From: Oscheius sp. JU75
Lineage: Eukaryota > Nematoda > Chromadorea > Rhabditida > Rhabditidae
Assembly (NCBI GenBank): GCA_037178855.1
Contig: JASJZC010000007.1
Span: forward strand, 7,998,001 to 8,062,000
Direction of reading: 5' to 3'
Length of the DNA stretch: 64,000 nucleotides
The notes beneath the pieces are model-generated. The model was not told the origin of the DNA and did no database searches. It worked only from the letters and a program-made list of their open reading frames with translations. This document shows positions 59,770 through 64,000 of this stretch, piece by piece; position 1 is the stretch's first letter; every line of letters begins with the position of its first letter. The translations under genes and the position numbers were made by a program.

Positions 59770-60250
59770 ATTTTTTCAATTCCCTCTTGAGAATTTCGAC
59801 GAAGCGGTCGGCTTGTCCGTTACTCTGAGGGTGGGGGCGGATTTCAGGTTCCTAATGCCATGATTCGAGCACCAACGTGAACTGCGTTCCGTTGTCGCTA
59901 ACAATCAATTTTGGAAATCCCTAAGTAGAAAACAATTTTTCCATGACTTTGACAGTTTTTCTGGCTGTAATCTATTTTAGAATCTCAATTTCCGGCCATT
60001 TGGACCACGCATCGACGATTACAAAGTAGAAGATACCATCACTAGGACCGGCGAAATCGACGTGAATTCGCTTCCAAGCGTTTTCGGCAGCTGGCCAAGG
60101 ACTCAACGGAACTTTTGTTGGAGTTTTCAGATTGATTGGCAATTTTTACACGATAAGACAAACTTTTCAATACCTGAGTCAATTTTAAGCGAATACACGA
60201 AACCTCGGACTAGCTGTCTCATCCAAACAATGCCAGGCCCACATGTAAGT
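59770..60250 (-). mobile_element. Decayed Ty3/gypsy-type integrase fragment
   Basis: Read on the - strand, scattered frames give the integrase order: an HHCC remnant (MRQLVRGFVYSLKIDSGIEK then SCKNCQS, 60.22-60.13 kb), WKRIHVDFAGPS and FVIVDAWSKWPEIEIL (about 60.08-59.98 kb; the first catalytic Asp is in HVDFAG), LIVSDNGTQFT (second Asp), and HPQSNGQADRFVEILKREL (about 59.83-59.78 kb), where the usual GQAER has become GQADR so the catalytic Glu is lost. In-frame stops and frameshifts occur between blocks. No reverse transcriptase or LTR is visible nearby. A dead retrotransposon remnant. Confidence 0.88.
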
Positions 60251-61752
60251 TTCTAAGCACTTTCAACCAAAGTTTTTCGAAAATGAAGACTTTTTCTCCT
60301 ACCATCAGGAAATTTCTGATAATTACTAGCTGGGAACGTCGCTCGAAGAAAGGAAGGAGATTTGCAGAACTTTCAGGCCTCGAGACAGCGTCTCTCCGTG
60401 GTACCTACATCCAGGGCAAAAACGAGAGCCGGTAATTTTTAAATACTATAAACGAGAACAACGATATTTTTAGGAAGTCAAGGATGACCAGAAGCACCTT
60501 CGAAAGGTATTCAGTGTTTGTATATTCAACTTAACGTAAAAGTCTCTTCAGAGTGTGTACCGCCAGTGCAAAAGAAGATACCCCTGCTAAATGTTTCCCG
60601 GTTAACATTGGTTTTTTCGACAATAGTCTTATGTATTGTTAAATACTAAGTCATTTCCATTTATCTCTGCGCGACAGCTGATATTTTTTAAGCCGTACCG
60701 GTATTGATTTGCGACCTCCATAACATGGGCAGATCAGGGGTGCGCGGCCACGAGGGGTGTTCGCAATACAGCCATTTTGGGACAGAGTTGTGAATCTTTA
60801 CAAGTCTCATATCGTCCGGATTCCTGACAGTAAGTACTCAGTTAGAAGAATACGACATGTCAAGTTTGACTCTCGCTAGGACTACCTGCCTCCGTTTATC
60901 TTTCCCAGTTCGCTTTCTTCTCGAAGTCCGTCTCCTGTGTTCTTGACAAAAGATTTTGCGAAGTTTCAGGCGCAAAGAACACATCATCGTGGCATGGCAA
61001 TGATGAACAGAGATTGACTTGACAACTCATGGTATGTTCGATTAGCTGTTTTTGTCTGATATACTAACCGATAACTTGCAGTAGTTACTACTATAACATT
61101 TCCTTTCAGAAGTTCTCAGATCCGATAAATTTTGCCGCTTCATTAGACGTGGGAAACCCGCCCTGTCAAAGACGTCAGCGTCAATCTTATGGGTTCTCTT
61201 AACTTTGTTTTGCTGGAATACGTTCTCTTACAAAAGTGCCAGATTTAGTTAGGCCTACCCGAAGGTGCTTCCCCCCCCCCTCCAATCCGTTGAGCCTGCT
61301 GCTTTTCATTCCATACACAATTATATCCAGATTTAGAGAGGAGAACGGATGACTTCCGCCAATCTCTGTAGCTGTAGGCGCTGTCGATCAGAGCAATCGC
61401 ACTGAGAACCTGTCCAATTCATCTTTCTAATTTCCTCTCGAAGTGTTATCGGCGAGACCTGGTAGATTTGTAGTTGGATTTCTAATACTTTCTCTTGTTT
61501 GCTGTAATTATAACTTTTTGTAAGGGTTCAGGCAGCTTTATTTACAACAAAAGTGAATCTAGTAAACCACGTTCAACGAGGAGTGTTAAAAGCTTGTTTA
61601 TCACAACGTTCACTGGATTTAAAGCAAGGATAAGTGCATTGTGGGCTGATACATTTGGCTAGTGAAGGCACTCGAATGAGTAACTTAGACTAATGTTTGT
61701 AGACTAGAGAAGCAGCAGAATGCAAAGTGAATAGATACATCATAATTGGGGT
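60251..61752. other. Spacer downstream of the phospholipase gene
   Basis: It contains a 10-base poly-C run (61271-61280). No gene or RNA is recognised; some of this may be further decayed retroelement sequence, but I see no reverse transcriptase motif. Confidence 0.35.
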
Positions 61753-64000
61753 TCAAGCCGATGGAAGAGCATGACCAGTTTCCATTAGAGGAGTTCCAGG
61801 CTGAGATGTTTGCGTCTGCATTTCACGAGTACGGCCATTGTTGAAAGAAATGACGCGGTCAGTGCTCTTGCCGATCTTAACAGGGCGCTAAATGATTGGA
61901 AACACGGTTATTCTACCTTTTTGAGCAGCGTGCACAGCTTATCGATGTAGGGACGTTGTTTGTGAGTGTACTCGATACAGTCCCACATCATGGCAGCGAT
62001 GACATGGTCGTCCTTGGCAGCCAGACTGATTTCCTTGTGCAGAGGAGCTGAGAGGCGGAAGAATGGCTTCCTAATGGCGTTGCACCAGGAGCGGGATCGG
62101 TCTACTGGAGCTCCTTCAGTTGCTGTCACCTAAAAAGTCCACTAAAAAAGTTTTGGTAACAAATACCTGATCAACAAGAATCAAACTGAGGTTGACCACC
62201 GAGAAGACACTACTCAGGGGCTTGTTCAGCTCAACGTGGAGCGGGTCCAACGGTGAGAGAGGAATTTGACCGGTTCCTAGAGAAAGCATACATCCGACTT
62301 CGACGTTATCTTCCTCTCGTTGCTGAACAAAAACAATATTGGGTCAAAAACACATGTATTTTTACCAGATAGGCGTTAGTTCCATTGTACAGCTCCACTT
62401 CGGCCAGAAGATCCAGTGCCGGATTATTTGCGATAATGCCTCCATCGATGTACTTATTGTCAACGGGCGAGAAGAACATCGGAGCGGCAGAGGTTCTCCG
62501 AAGAGCTTTCCAGGTCGGCATAACTGAAAATATTGAAATCAGCTTTTTGATTGGTTTCTTGGAGGTTTTATCGCAGCAAATGGGAAACAAAGATATTGCA
62601 ATCAGCTACGAAGATAGTACGGTTAGGTAGTTTATGATTGAAATCGATTTACTAGGAAGACGTTCTAACAGCAAGACTTCAGAAAATTGGATGATTTGTA
62701 CGCAGACATTGTACAGACTAGCTTACCTGCAGGATCGAAGAACCCCAGATCATCGTTCTCCTTGTCCGTCAGGGGAAGCCGGTAGTTTCTCATGAACTCG
62801 AGCTTGACCGGGAAGTAGTCTGCCTTGACAGTGGAGATCATCAACCTCGGACTCTTAATCTCGCTCAGGCTCTCATGTCCCATCTGAGCCTTCATGAATG
62901 TCTCCAGCACAGCCGAATTGAAAGGCCGAGTCCAACCGTCAAAGATGAGATCCTTGAACCGGAGATAGATGTGTTGACATTCTCGCAGACTCTTGCCTTA
63001 GAAAACGAAGGTAAAGCAAAAACAACTGGAACTACCTTGAGCCAAGGCTGTAGCGACGAGTGCTCCTGTAGAGGTACCAGCTACCCAGTCGAAGTAGGGA
63101 TAGACAGACTCTCCCATAACTTCCTCAATTGCCATCAGCATCTGAATGATGACCAGACCACGGATTCCTCCTCCATCCATCGACAAGAGGTTGACAAAGT
63201 TCTTTGGCTTTTCTCCTCTTTCAGCAATCTCTTCCATGCGACGAATCAGTGTCTCATAGTAAATTTTCTGAGTGAAATCCCGAATCGGCTGGTTGACCTC
63301 TTCGTCAGGATCTACTGGATACTTGTCAGCGTTGATGGCAGCGCTGCTGGATCTCGGGCTCTCGCACTCGATGAAAGATCCGCTCTGGAACGAAAAATGT
63401 AAAAAAAAAGAATTGAATAGAAACCTTGAGAAGCCCCAACATCGACTCGTTCACACATCCGGATACACAGCCCAATCGCTTTGCAACACATCTCTTGGCA
63501 CCACAGAGAATGAGCGATTTCAATAGAGTCATTCTGAGCAGAATTAGAAACGAAACAAGCTCTCCTACTCTCTCAGCCGAGCAGCCAAATGTCGAGGAGT
63601 ATCTCCGTGATGGTTGATAAGATTCGGGTCAGCTCCAAGACACAGAAGAAGTCGAGTGGCTTCCAGGTTCTTCTGGGAGACGGCAATGTGCAAAGCTGTG
63701 TTTCCATCATTGTCTTGAGCATTGATGTCACAACAGTATGAGGAGAGAGTGATGATCAGGCCAATGTCTCCCTGAAAAGGATCAGTTTAAAAGACTCGTA
63801 TCGCTGGGTCTAATTGTATCCTTCTCGATAGACTCCTATGCCTGTATAGAGACTTGTGACAGTTCTTAGGACTTAAATTTATCCTTGACAATCTAGCGGA
63901 GTACTTCAAGCTGAGCTCATGCGGTGCCCACTTTCAGTATTGGCATCAAATCAAAACTCTTTTTGAGATAACTAGAAACTTGCATGACTTGATGAAGTTT
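61753..64000 (-). CDS. Calcium-independent phospholipase A2 with ankyrin repeats (PLA2G6/iPLA2-beta type), 5' part missing
   Basis: It hydrolyses the sn-2 fatty acid of membrane phospholipids for remodelling and signalling. Ankyrin repeats at the right edge: [20 protein letters not shown] and [20 protein letters not shown] (63.77-63.57 kb). The patatin domain follows: oxyanion loop [16 protein letters not shown], nucleophile elbow [13 protein letters not shown] (Ser in GTSTG, near 63.08 kb), and the dyad aspartate in [17 protein letters not shown] (near 62.45 kb), so the Ser-Asp catalytic pair is intact. The tail runs through [20 protein letters not shown], across a short intron after LLKK, to [15 protein letters not shown] and a stop at 61753. 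The order ankyrin-then-patatin is specific to group VIA iPLA2. The start and more ankyrin repeats lie beyond base 64000. Confidence 0.93.

Noticed and set aside
59525..59771. Leu/Ser/Cys-rich - strand frames
   Set aside because: They are translations of the GA-rich simple repeat.

Overview
This is nuclear DNA of a nematode; the species cannot be named from the window. Genes are intron-rich with many introns of about 40-60 bases, AT-biased spacers and TTTCAG-type 3' splice sites. Many start codons lie 0-14 bases after a splice-acceptor-like sequence, the pattern expected of spliced-leader trans-splicing. A nuclear receptor with the nematode-style CRACAAFFRR zinc-finger core and a twin CUB-like secreted protein agree with this.

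Layout, left to right: a leucine-rich-repeat receptor cut by the left edge (-); a degenerate minisatellite; a broken partial copy of the next gene; a putative N-myristoylated protein of unknown function (+); a secreted twin CUB-like protein (+), tail to tail with a small secreted LDL-receptor-A protein (-); a 3.6 kb spacer; an NRAMP metal transporter (+), tail to tail with an SLC16-type monocarboxylate transporter (-); a nuclear hormone receptor (-) with a small gene of uncertain splicing just upstream on the same strand (-); a two-pore-domain potassium channel (+) followed by a displaced copy of its last exon; an unrecognised protein ending in a PCNA-interaction (PIP) box (+); a mitochondrial dicarboxylate carrier (-); a GOLGA7/ERF4 palmitoylation cofactor (+); an 11.6 kb MED12 gene (-); a PX-SH3-RhoGAP protein (-); a 5.8 kb repeat-rich spacer holding a decayed Ty3/gypsy-type integrase; and a calcium-independent phospholipase A2 with ankyrin repeats, cut by the right edge (-).

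The genes are mostly unrelated housekeeping, transport and signalling genes and do not form one pathway. The less ordinary signals are local duplication scars: (i) a 37-base inverted repeat placing the same acceptor-ATG-codon block on two divergent strands near 27 kb; (ii) a second intact reading frame of the potassium channel's terminal exon whose splice acceptor has been replaced by an inverted copy of the exon start; (iii) a relic copy upstream of the 5 kb gene; and (iv) a 159-codon RS-rich frame near 26.5 kb that cannot be joined in frame to its flanking exons. I found no convincing tRNA, rRNA, CRISPR or complete transposon. Gene models were spliced by eye; spans are reliable to the exon, but some junctions are provisional and are flagged.
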